The notes under the pieces: generated by a model
Told to the model about the DNA's origin: nothing
What the model saw: only the letters and a program-made list of their open reading frames with translations
Databases searched by the model: none
Shown here: positions 8,549 through 15,995 of the stretch, in pieces
Layout of the letters: each line of letters begins with the position of its first letter
How positions within the stretch are numbered: the stretch's first letter is position 1
Program-made: the position numbers and the translations under genes
Source of the DNA: Albirhodobacter sp048262715
GTDB taxonomy: Bacteria > Pseudomonadota > Alphaproteobacteria > Rhodobacterales > Rhodobacteraceae
NCBI GenBank assembly: GCA_048262715.1
Contig: JBLXEV010000002.1
Span: 1-64,000, forward strand
Direction of reading: 5' to 3'
DNA length: 64,000 nucleotides

Positions 8549-8586
8549 CCTCAGCGCGCCCTCACTTCGGTGGGGGTGTTCTTTTT
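8549..8586 (+). terminator. Terminator-like hairpin before second zinc-ribbon copy
   Basis: The arm CACTCACACC pairs imperfectly with GGTGGGGGTG across a loop of about 18 nt and is followed by a run of six T. It parallels the terminator that precedes the first copy. Confidence 0.5.
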
Positions 8587-8617
8587 TGACGTTCTCGAAT
8601 TGCTCTAAGTTCTTTAT

Positions 8618-8860
8618 TTGTTCCGAGCGCCGAACGTCCTCCACATAAATTGCCAGTGCGGGCATAGCGATTTTGTAATTGTCGGATTCCCTTGCGACGG
8701 GAGGGCCACCTTGCGGCGCGTGCGCTGCATCTCCTGTGGCAGCAGGGGTGCGGTGGCAGATTGTCGGATGGGGTGGGTCGATGAAGGCGTGCTGGATAGG
8801 CGAGACGCCTCACGCGCGGCGGAGGGGTTGCCGCCCTTGTCGCGGGAACCTGTGGGGTGA
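8618..8860 (+). CDS. Small four-cysteine zinc-ribbon protein
   Basis: This 80-residue frame opens with TTG at 8618. It contains NCQCGHSDFVIVGFPCDG followed by CISCGSRGAVAD: two CxC/CxxC knuckles separated by about 30 residues, the layout of a zinc ribbon. Small proteins of this kind are common in alphaproteobacterial mobile regions, but no function is known to me. It is the intact counterpart of the decayed copy at 1823-2005. The last 25 residues have lower-quality composition, so the true protein might be shorter in origin. The start is uncertain because no strong ribosome binding site is seen. Confidence 0.5.
   Translation: MFRAPNVLHINCQCGHSDFVIVGFPCDGRATLRRVRCISCGSRGAVADCRMGWVDEGVLDRRDASRAAEGLPPLSREPVG
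8636..8758 (+). repeat. Direct repeat copy 2 flanking the polysaccharide cassette
   Basis: Same-orientation partner of 1841-1963, about 85 percent identical without gaps over 123 bp. Confidence 0.85.
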
Positions 8861-8978
8861 TCCAGCCTTAGACGACTGACAAAATCTCCAGTATACCCAA
8901 TTAATCTTGCAAGTTCTGGGGTTACATAGATAGCTTGCGACTGGTGACAAGCTGGTAGTGGAGCTCATAGTGCCTATA

Positions 8979-9218
8979 ATGTCCCGACAGCTAGTGATGA
9001 AAAACCTACGAGCACTGTTGATCTGGTTTCTGGTCACTACGTTCATCATCACCCTCTACGCCGATGAAGTGAACCCATTGCCTGTAAGTATCGCTGGCAG
9101 GCTCGCCATTTCCGCAGCGATAGTAGCCTTTTTGAACATCCCGCTCGTGAAAGCTGTTGGGCGAATTTATTTGAATACGACGCCTGATGACGGTGATCTT
9201 GACGAGCGCGACGACTGA
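8979..9218 (+). CDS. Small membrane protein, unknown
   Basis: From ATG 8979 this encodes 79 residues with two hydrophobic helices (about residues 10-27 and 38-58) and an acidic C-terminus (DDGDLDERDD). A GTG start at 8958 would add seven residues. It lies 29 bp upstream of the SRAP gene in the same direction and may share its transcript. No family recognised. Confidence 0.5.
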   Translation: MSRQLVMKNLRALLIWFLVTTFIITLYADEVNPLPVSIAGRLAISAAIVAFLNIPLVKAVGRIYLNTTPDDGDLDERDD

Positions 9219-9247
9219 GCGCGGTCATTGCTTTGGAGGCCTTTCCG

Positions 9248-9871
9248 ATGTGCGGACGTTTTGTTGACCCAAACCTGCGCAATACTGAAGTCGACATGTC
9301 GCAGATCAAGATCAATCCGATTCCGCGGCGCTTCAACGTCAAGCCAACCAATCCGGTGCTGATCCTCACCGAACGGCCTCTCGCATCTGTTGTGGCCCGC
9401 TGGGGCCTGATTCCATCATGGTTCAAAGGCGATGATCCCAAAGAGTGGAAGGCTACCACGTTCAACGCGCGGATCGAGGAGGCAAGGGATAAGCCGACCT
9501 ACCGCGCCGCGTGGCGCTATGGGCGCTGTCTGATCCCCGCGGGTGGCTTCTATGAATGGTCGGGGCCCAAGAGTGATCGGCGGCCAAATTTCTTCAGCTC
9601 GGCTGGCAACGAGGCGGACCTCTACTTTGCGGGACTGCTCTCGATCTGGCGTGAGATGCGCACCTGCACCATCATGACCCGCTCGGCCACTGACGCTATG
9701 GCGGGGATACATGACCGAATGCCGGTGATCCTGAACTCAGAGGAGCGTGACGCATGGCTTAGCGGCTCGGATGATCTGAGCCTTGGGGCAGGGGCCGCGT
9801 TGAGGTGCTGGCCCGTGAGCCGCTTTGGATTGCTGGATGATGGGCCGGAGTTGATCGAGGCGGCGGAGTAG
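9248..9871 (+). CDS. SRAP-family (YedK/HMCES-like) DNA-protein crosslink protein
   Basis: This 207-residue protein starts MCGRF at ATG 9248. Family members use Cys2, exposed after Met removal, to form a thiazolidine link with abasic sites in single-stranded DNA. The other family features are present: FNARIEEA near residue 70, the GFYEW segment with the catalytic Glu near 95, and the IHDRMPVIL segment with the catalytic His near 155. The frame could open 15 bp earlier, but then Cys2 would be internal, so 9248 is chosen. It is the last gene before the attachment site, and SRAP genes are frequent passengers of mobile elements. Confidence 0.9.
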   Translation: MCGRFVDPNLRNTEVDMSQIKINPIPRRFNVKPTNPVLILTERPLASVVARWGLIPSWFKGDDPKEWKATTFNARIEEARDKPTYRAAWRYGRCLIPAGGFYEWSGPKSDRRPNFFSSAGNEADLYFAGLLSIWREMRTCTIMTRSATDAMAGIHDRMPVILNSEERDAWLSGSDDLSLGAGAALRCWPVSRFGLLDDGPELIEAAE

Positions 9872-10186
9872 CTGTTCCAGCCCCCGCAGCTCCGGTTGAA
9901 ATGAAAAGCGCGCCAGTCCAGTTTCAGTCCGGATTGAATATTTTTACTCTGTTTCAGCTTGGACGAAATGGCGAATAAATACCGAACAGGCGACGAACGT
10001 TGACATTCGCAAGGCCCTCCGAAGGCAGCGCTTTATCGTCCTGCAGGTGACGCGTGAGCGGGTGATACTGATTGATCGATTATCATGGGATTAGCTGGAT
10101 AAGGCGTGTTCCCGCTTTCGCTTTTTGTTCCTGATATGTCTTGGGAATTATTTTCGGCAACTTGTTGGCATATAAAGATATACATT

Positions 10187-10241
10187 GAATTTAGGTTCTG
10201 GCGCCTTTGGCGTGGGGGGTCGAGTCCCTTCACCCGCACCA
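10187..10241 (+). repeat. tRNA-Leu 3' fragment, likely attachment site at island end
   Basis: The stretch reads as the 3' half of a tRNA-Leu gene. It has an anticodon-loop TTTAGGT (anticodon TAG), a variable-arm hairpin GGCGCCTTTGGCGT, a T-arm GGGGG-GTCGAGT-CCCTT, the 3' acceptor strand CACCCGC, discriminator A, and CCA at 10239-10241. The 5' half (acceptor, D-arm) is absent: sequence upstream is AT-rich and unrelated. The T-loop reads GTCGAGT instead of TTCGAGT, as expected in a non-functional remnant. About 700 bp around it (9872-10579) contain no other gene. Confidence 0.8.
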
Positions 10242-10579
10242 CATTGATTTCAAACGGCTTTTAGAGATGCAATCTCGCTGTTTGATCTGTGTATTCCCCG
10301 TGAATTCAGCCCCGCCGATGATGGTTTGGTATTGGTTTCGGGGGGAGAGCCGACGCGGGCGCGCCGCTGTGACCTTGGGCAATGCTGCCCGTCATGCCAC
10401 ATATTTGCCCCAGCTCGGGTCTGGGCGAGGAGATCTCGCCGCGCGCGGAATACGGCGAAGGTCTGGTTCGAGCCAGTTCGGAGCCTTCATTTAAATGATC
10501 AGGTGAAGGATAATCGCTGCCGAGCCCCACTGATCACGCGAGCGGCCCCATGCTCCCCAAAGCGCGCGCCATCGATCCC

Positions 10580-11167
10580 ATGGTTATCAAGGTGCCGACC
10601 GCACTCAATACGGCGCGGCTTCGCCTCCTCAAACCCTCACCTTCAATGGCGAAGGGGTTAGCGGGCGCACGGACGGAGGGGTATGCGTCGCTCTATCCTT
10701 GGTTTCACGAGGAGATGGGAACAAGGGCTGAAGAGGCCGATGTGGCTTGGCAAGAGGCGCGCATTGCCAAACAAATCAATGATTTCGAGGGGCGAAAGTC
10801 CCTCTCCTATTACGCCTTTGACGGAGACGAGCTGATCGGCATGGTCGGGCTTTTGCCGATCTGGCGTCGGGGCCAGTTCAAGCTGAGCTACTGGATCCGA
10901 CCAGCGGCCCAGCGCAAGGGATACGGCATGGAATGCGTCGGCGCGATCGTGGTTTTCTCGTTTCAGGCGTTGGACGCGCGTCTGGTAACGACAGGCCATG
11001 CGGAACCCAACATCGGCAGTGCAAGGCTCGCACAGAGGCTCGGCTTCGCGCAGGTCGCACGGCAGCCGCTCGCCTGCGAGATGCCCGATGAAACGCTGGT
11101 GGCGGGCACCGGCTACGCGGTTGAGGACGACGCGCATTTGAGATCACATGTGGTGACATGGCACTGA
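10580..11167 (+). CDS. GNAT-family N-acetyltransferase (RimJ/RimL type)
   Basis: This protein has 195 residues from ATG 10580 (an upstream ATG at 10550 is possible). The N-terminal TARLRLLKP strand, the WIRPAAQRKGYGMECV segment (acetyl-CoA-binding R/QxxGxG-type loop), and NIGSARLAQRLGF (the NxxSxxxxxKxGF-type motif) mark a RimJ/RimL-like GNAT acetyltransferase acting on an amino group of a protein N-terminus or small molecule. The substrate cannot be told. It is the first gene outside the island. Confidence 0.8.
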   Translation: MVIKVPTALNTARLRLLKPSPSMAKGLAGARTEGYASLYPWFHEEMGTRAEEADVAWQEARIAKQINDFEGRKSLSYYAFDGDELIGMVGLLPIWRRGQFKLSYWIRPAAQRKGYGMECVGAIVVFSFQALDARLVTTGHAEPNIGSARLAQRLGFAQVARQPLACEMPDETLVAGTGYAVEDDAHLRSHVVTWH

Positions 11168-11430
11168 ACGATTGCTCCGCCCCGCAGCCTTGACGGCATG
11201 GCGCGCGCGGCGACGGTCCGACATGGGGCCCGGTTACCAGAGGTCTGATTTGCGCGGGGGGACGAGATCGGGCAGGCACGCAGGCGCCACGATCCGCCCG
11301 TTGATCTAATCGTGATCGGAAGCGCCCGCCTTCCGTTGCGCACGCATCAGATTGACGTGGTCTTTCTACCGCAAAGGCCTATGCTCGTTCGACTGTCGAT
11401 CATCGGCAGCTATTGGAAGGAAGCGAGATC

Positions 11431-11562
11431 ATGGCCAAAGGTATGAGCAAGCGAGGACGCGACGAGAAGAAGCCGAAAAAAGTCGTTGCGAAGGTCAGTG
11501 CCGCCGCTCCGAGCGAGAAGAATGCTGTCATCGTGAGTGCGATGAAGGCAAAATCCAAGTGA
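11431..11562 (+). CDS. Small Lys-rich basic protein
   Basis: A 43-residue frame reads MAKGMSKRGRDEKKPKKV and continues to AVIVSAMKAKSK. It has GGAAGGAAG about 8 nt before the ATG, a good ribosome binding site. The strongly basic, Lys/Ala-rich composition suggests nucleic-acid binding or a small stress protein, but this is inference. It stands alone: about 260 bp before it and 295 bp after it contain no other gene that I can support. Confidence 0.55.
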   Translation: MAKGMSKRGRDEKKPKKVVAKVSAAAPSEKNAVIVSAMKAKSK

Positions 11563-11857
11563 TATGAGAGGTCGGCGGCCGCTCCGGGCTGACCTGTTTG
11601 AGACGATCTTTACCGGAGATACTGCCGACCGCCGCCTGTGAGGCCGCGCGCCATCCACCTGTTTTATCGTGATTATGCAGAGGCTCTGCCCGGAAGGATC
11701 CGTTTTGCAGCGGTCTGTAGCCTCGTGCCTATCCCCTGTCTGAGACCCAAGTCTGCGCGTGTCCGCAAAAGGCGGGGGAGAGGTCTTTGCACGCCGCGCG
11801 CGGCTGCGGCTGGGCCACGTGGCGCTGGGCGTGCAGGGGGGAGAACCTTCGGTCCCG

Positions 11858-13186
11858 CTATTGCTCGCGGAAGGCGCGCGACATGCTGTCGACAATCGGT
11901 TTGGCGATATATTGCGCGAAGCTGCGGGACTCGGTCTGGATCATGATCTCCACAGGCATTCCCGGTTTCGGGGTGAAATGCCGCACGCGTTTTAGCTCCT
12001 CAAGCGTCATCGACGCGCGGACCACATAGGCCTCGCGCCCCGAGGCCGGATCGCCCGTCGCAATCGCATCCGCGGAAATGTAATCGACTTTGCCGATCAG
12101 CACAGGCGTGGTGCGTTGGTTAAGCCCTGTGAGCTTGATCGTCGCTTCCTGCCCGATCTGCACAGAGTCGATATCGGAGCGCGAGATCATCGTCTCGACG
12201 ATCAGCGGCACATCGGCGGGCAGGATTTCCGCCACCGCACGGCCCGGCTCAATCACCCCGCCTGCGGTATGGTAATACATCCTGACGACCGTGCCCGAAA
12301 CAGGGGCGAGCAGATCGGCGCGCGAGAGCACATTCTCGGCCTTGTGAAACTGCTCGCGCACGCTTTCCAACTCGGCTTGGATGCCTTGCAATTCCGTCAG
12401 AGCCGCATCGCGGTGCTCATCCATTGTGCGCTCCATCTGGGTGGCGAAGCGGCCGCGCATGCTGTCGATCTCCAGCATTTCAGACTCCAGCCGCGCCCCT
12501 TGGCCTTGGGCCTCCAATAAGGCGCGGCGCAGCGCGGAGATCGTATCGCGCGACAAGATGCCCTTATCCAGAAGCACCTGTTTATTCGCCAGCTCCTCAG
12601 TCAGGATCACCTCTTGCGCGGCCAGCGTTTCGCGCTGGATCTCGTAGCCGTGTCGCCGTGCATCCAGTGCTTCGACATTGCGCGCGATCAACGCCAGATC
12701 ATTGGCCAGCGCCGAACGCGCGACCGTGAAGCCCTTGCGCTGGCCCTCCATGATCGAGGCGATTTCGGGATCAATGAGTTGCTCGGTGAGGCTTGCAGGG
12801 AAGATCAATGTCTCCGCGCCTTGATGCTCCGCCAAGAGCCGCGCCTCGGTGGATTCCAGCCGCGCGCGGCGCACCTCCAACTCGCGTTTGGTGGCGGTGG
12901 CCAGCGTGCCATCAAGGCGGATGATCGGCTGCCCCTCAACCACCGTATCGCCTTCGCGCACGAGGATCTCGGAGATGATCCCGCCCTCGAGATGCTGGAT
13001 CACCTTATTCTCGCCAGTGGCGACGAAACTGCCCTGTGCCATCACCGCTGCGGCCAGCGGCGCTTGAAACGCCCAGACGCCGAAGCCGCCAAAGGCGAAG
13101 GCCATCAAGGAAAAGCCAATGAGTGCATGGCGCCAGACATTGCGCGGCACGTCGGCATACCATTCTGCGGGATCGGAGGTGATCAT
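11858..13186 (-). CDS. HlyD/PrtE-type type I secretion adaptor
   Basis: This 442-residue membrane fusion protein has a short cytoplasmic N-terminus and a single membrane helix at about residues 23-45. A biotinyl-lipoyl-like half-motif (VIQHLEGGIISEILVREGDTV) follows, then a long helical hairpin (about 100-290), the second lipoyl half (LLAPVSGTVVRMYYHTAGG) and a beta-barrel C-terminus with the conserved GMPVEIMIQT segment. It bridges the inner-membrane ABC exporter encoded 26 bp upstream to an outer-membrane TolC-type channel. No TolC gene is present in the window. It is the last gene of the minus-strand secretion operon. Confidence 0.95.
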   Translation of the reverse strand: MITSDPAEWYADVPRNVWRHALIGFSLMAFAFGGFGVWAFQAPLAAAVMAQGSFVATGENKVIQHLEGGIISEILVREGDTVVEGQPIIRLDGTLATATKRELEVRRARLESTEARLLAEHQGAETLIFPASLTEQLIDPEIASIMEGQRKGFTVARSALANDLALIARNVEALDARRHGYEIQRETLAAQEVILTEELANKQVLLDKGILSRDTISALRRALLEAQGQGARLESEMLEIDSMRGRFATQMERTMDEHRDAALTELQGIQAELESVREQFHKAENVLSRADLLAPVSGTVVRMYYHTAGGVIEPGRAVAEILPADVPLIVETMISRSDIDSVQIGQEATIKLTGLNQRTTPVLIGKVDYISADAIATGDPASGREAYVVRASMTLEELKRVRHFTPKPGMPVEIMIQTESRSFAQYIAKPIVDSMSRAFREQ

Positions 13187-13211
13187 ATGTGCGTCCCTTT
13201 AAACGTTTCTT

Positions 13212-15905
13212 TTATGGGTCTTTGCGGGGCAAGTGACCGCCCGCACCTTTTTCAAGGCCATGGGCATCGGTGCCGCTCACCGGCCCGCCGTTTTGCCCCG
13301 CCAGCCGTTCCAGCACGACATCACGGGTGCCGAATAGGGCGATACCGCCATTGGCGAGGAGCATGATCTTATCGACCGTGTTCAAAAGCGCGGGCTTTTG
13401 GGTGATCACCACGGTGGTGATGCCATTGGCGCGCGCATGCTCAATCGCCTTGGCCAGCGCCTTATCGCCCGCCACGTCGAGGTTCGAGTTCGGCTCGTCG
13501 AGCACCAAGAACCGTGGATTGCCGAAAAAGGCCCGCGCCAGCGCGATCCGTTGTTTCTGCCCGCCCGAGAGCGGCGAGCCATCGGCGGCGACCATCGTCT
13601 CGTAGCCCTGCGGCAGTTGCGCGATCATGTCATGCACATCGGCCAGCACGGCGGCGCGGTAGACATCCTCATCCTTCGCGCCGCGCCGCATCCTGCCGAT
13701 GTTTTCCTTGATCGTGCCGGGGAACAGCTGCACATCTTGCGGCAGATAGCCGATGTTTTCGCCGAGTTGGCGCGGATCCCAATTGCGCAGATCCATCAGA
13801 TCCAGCCGCACATTGCCCGAGGTCGGCAGCACCGATCCCACCAGCATCTTGCCCAGCGTCGTCTTGCCCGCGCCGGAATTGCCGATCACCGCCAGCGCCT
13901 CGCCGGGGGTCAGCGAGAAGGAGATGCCGTTGAGCACCACCTGTTTCGTGCCGCCCGGAACATAGAGCAGCCGCTCCACATCCAGCCGTCCCTCGGGGCG
14001 CGGCAGCCAGAGCCGCTCGAATTGCAACTTCGAGCCTTGTAGCAACCGTTGGATCCGCCCATGCGCTGCGCGGGTGAGCAAGAAAACATGCCAGCCCTCG
14101 ATCGCGCCCTCGATCGGGGCCAGCGCCTTGCCTGCGATGATCGAGGCGGCGATCACCATACCGCCGGTGATCTCGCCATTCAGGGCCAGATGCGCCCCCC
14201 AGCCCAGCATGCCCACCTGCGCCAACAACCGCACCCCGCGCGAGACCGAGGCCGAGATGATATTGCGATCCTGCGCTTTGACTTGGTCGGTCAGCGATTG
14301 CGCGGTGTCACGGCCCCAGATCTCCACCGCCTCGGGGATCATCGCCATCGCATTGATCACCTGACTGTTGCGGGTCATGGAATCGAGATGCAGATTGGCG
14401 CGGCTTTGCGCGGCTGTGGCGCGGGCGAAGGGCTCATGCGTGACCTTCTGGTTGACCGTGGCCACCACGGCGAGCAGCATCCCCGTCACCACGACCATCA
14501 TCCCCAGATCGGGATGTACCAGAAAAATCGCCAGCATGAACAACGGCGCGAAGGGCACATCAAGGAAGGACAGCAATGTGCCGGAGGTCAGAAACCCGCG
14601 CAATTGCTGCAGATCGCCCAAGGTCTGATATTCGCGCCCATTGCCCGAGAGCGAGGCATGGGCGGCGGCACTCAGGATCGGTGCGCCGAGCTGCGCGGCC
14701 AGTTCCACCGCGCTGCGCATCAAGATGAAGCGGCGGATCGCATCGAGCATGGATTGCAAGATCACCGCGCCGACGATCACGATTGTCAGCATGATCAGCG
14801 TATCGACCGAGCGGCTGGTCATCACCCGATCCGAGATTTGGAAGAGGTAGATCGGGATCGCAAGGATCAAGATATTGGTGGCCAGCGTCATCGCGAACAC
14901 GAGGCTCAGGTTGATCCGCACCGCGCGGACCCCGCGTTTGAGCGCGCCGCTGTAATTCTCAGGGCTGAGGCGGCGGTGGAAGGCGGTCCCGCCACCTGAT
15001 CCGCCGCCACCGCCGCCACCGCCCTCGGGGCCGCCATCTTTGCGGTCAGGCGGCTTCGACCCACCGCCGCTGCGCAGGATCGGGCCGCGATCTTGCTCGA
15101 GCGGAGGGGAGAGCGGTTTGTCGGGCGTCTCCCAGGCTTTGGCCCGCGGTGCGTCGCGCCACGTCTCTGGGCGGTCGCGCTTGGGCTGGTCACCCTCGGG
15201 GGGCAAAACCTCGGCTGTGTCAGCCTCTACCCCCGCCGCCGCAGGGGGTGCCTTAGGGGTCGCCGCAGGGGAGGCTGCGGTTTTCCCTCCTGCCGATATG
15301 GCGGGCGAAGGGGCGGGCGAAGGGGCGGCGTCGGCCTCCGAAACGACCCCCCGCAGCGGATCTTGTTGCGCGGTCTGTGGCATCAACGCTGGATCGGTAG
15401 CCGTGTCGCGCGCCGTGTCGCGCGCCGTGTCGCGCGCCGTGTCGGTGGCGCAGGGGCCTGCCGCCCGACCTGCCGCCGCTTTTGCCGCCCGATCTGCCGC
15501 CGTGGCTTGTGTCGTATCTACTGTGGCAGCCCCGGCCATAGCCGCTGCAGACTCGGTCAGGGCTGCCTGTGCCGAGGCGGATCGCTGCGCTTTGCGGGAT
15601 TGCGCAGGATGAACCGAGTTCGGCACGACCGTCGCCGCCTCGGGGGCAACGCTCGGCGACGGATGGGCGAGGGGAGCGGGTGGTTGCCCCCCAAGGGCTG
15701 TATCGTCTGGCGCCGCCGTGTCACGGAATGGATCGATATCGCGGCGCATTCCGGGCGTGAGCGTCAAGGGGTCAGGCGTATCATGGGAAATGGCTGTGTC
15801 TTGATCTGCGGCCGGATCCTGGTCTTGTCGGCTCTGTGCTTCTTGGTTTGGGGCTTTCGGGGGCAGCGGATCCAGATCATCGCGCGAAATGGTTTCAATC
15901 TTCAC
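13212..15905 (-). CDS. PrtD-type type I secretion ABC exporter with long disordered N-terminus
   Basis: This 897-residue exporter starts at a GTG preceded by GGGAGAG. Residues from about 310 to the end are a standard type I secretion permease-ATPase: a membrane domain, then Walker A (GNSGAGKTT), signature (LSGGQKQRIALA) and Walker B (FLVLDEPNSNLD). It lacks a C39 peptidase domain, so it belongs to the RTX-type rather than the bacteriocin-type exporters. The first 300 or so residues are unusual: rich in Ala, Pro, Asp and Thr, with tandem TARD units near residue 160 and a Gly-rich stretch just before the membrane domain. It was probably co-transcribed with the two large proteins upstream, which are its likely substrates. 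Confidence 0.93.
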   Translation of the reverse strand: MKIETISRDDLDPLPPKAPNQEAQSRQDQDPAADQDTAISHDTPDPLTLTPGMRRDIDPFRDTAAPDDTALGGQPPAPLAHPSPSVAPEAATVVPNSVHPAQSRKAQRSASAQAALTESAAAMAGAATVDTTQATAADRAAKAAAGRAAGPCATDTARDTARDTARDTATDPALMPQTAQQDPLRGVVSEADAAPSPAPSPAISAGGKTAASPAATPKAPPAAAGVEADTAEVLPPEGDQPKRDRPETWRDAPRAKAWETPDKPLSPPLEQDRGPILRSGGGSKPPDRKDGGPEGGGGGGGGSGGGTAFHRRLSPENYSGALKRGVRAVRINLSLVFAMTLATNILILAIPIYLFQISDRVMTSRSVDTLIMLTIVIVGAVILQSMLDAIRRFILMRSAVELAAQLGAPILSAAAHASLSGNGREYQTLGDLQQLRGFLTSGTLLSFLDVPFAPLFMLAIFLVHPDLGMMVVVTGMLLAVVATVNQKVTHEPFARATAAQSRANLHLDSMTRNSQVINAMAMIPEAVEIWGRDTAQSLTDQVKAQDRNIISASVSRGVRLLAQVGMLGWGAHLALNGEITGGMVIAASIIAGKALAPIEGAIEGWHVFLLTRAAHGRIQRLLQGSKLQFERLWLPRPEGRLDVERLLYVPGGTKQVVLNGISFSLTPGEALAVIGNSGAGKTTLGKMLVGSVLPTSGNVRLDLMDLRNWDPRQLGENIGYLPQDVQLFPGTIKENIGRMRRGAKDEDVYRAAVLADVHDMIAQLPQGYETMVAADGSPLSGGQKQRIALARAFFGNPRFLVLDEPNSNLDVAGDKALAKAIEHARANGITTVVITQKPALLNTVDKIMLLANGGIALFGTRDVVLERLAGQNGGPVSGTDAHGLEKGAGGHLPRKDP
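15411..15446 (-). repeat. 12-bp tandem repeat encoding TARD units
   Basis: Three consecutive copies of CCGTGTCGCGCG (plus-strand reading) encode the repeated Thr-Ala-Arg-Asp units in the disordered N-terminus of the exporter. The repeat keeps the reading frame because 12 is a multiple of three. Confidence 0.85.
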
Positions 15906-15995
15906 CTTGTCTCTCCCTCGTGCGCCGCAACGCGGCCTTGATCGTCACTCAAAAACATCCCGCATCCCTCGGCCGGATCGCGCCGGGATGCGATG

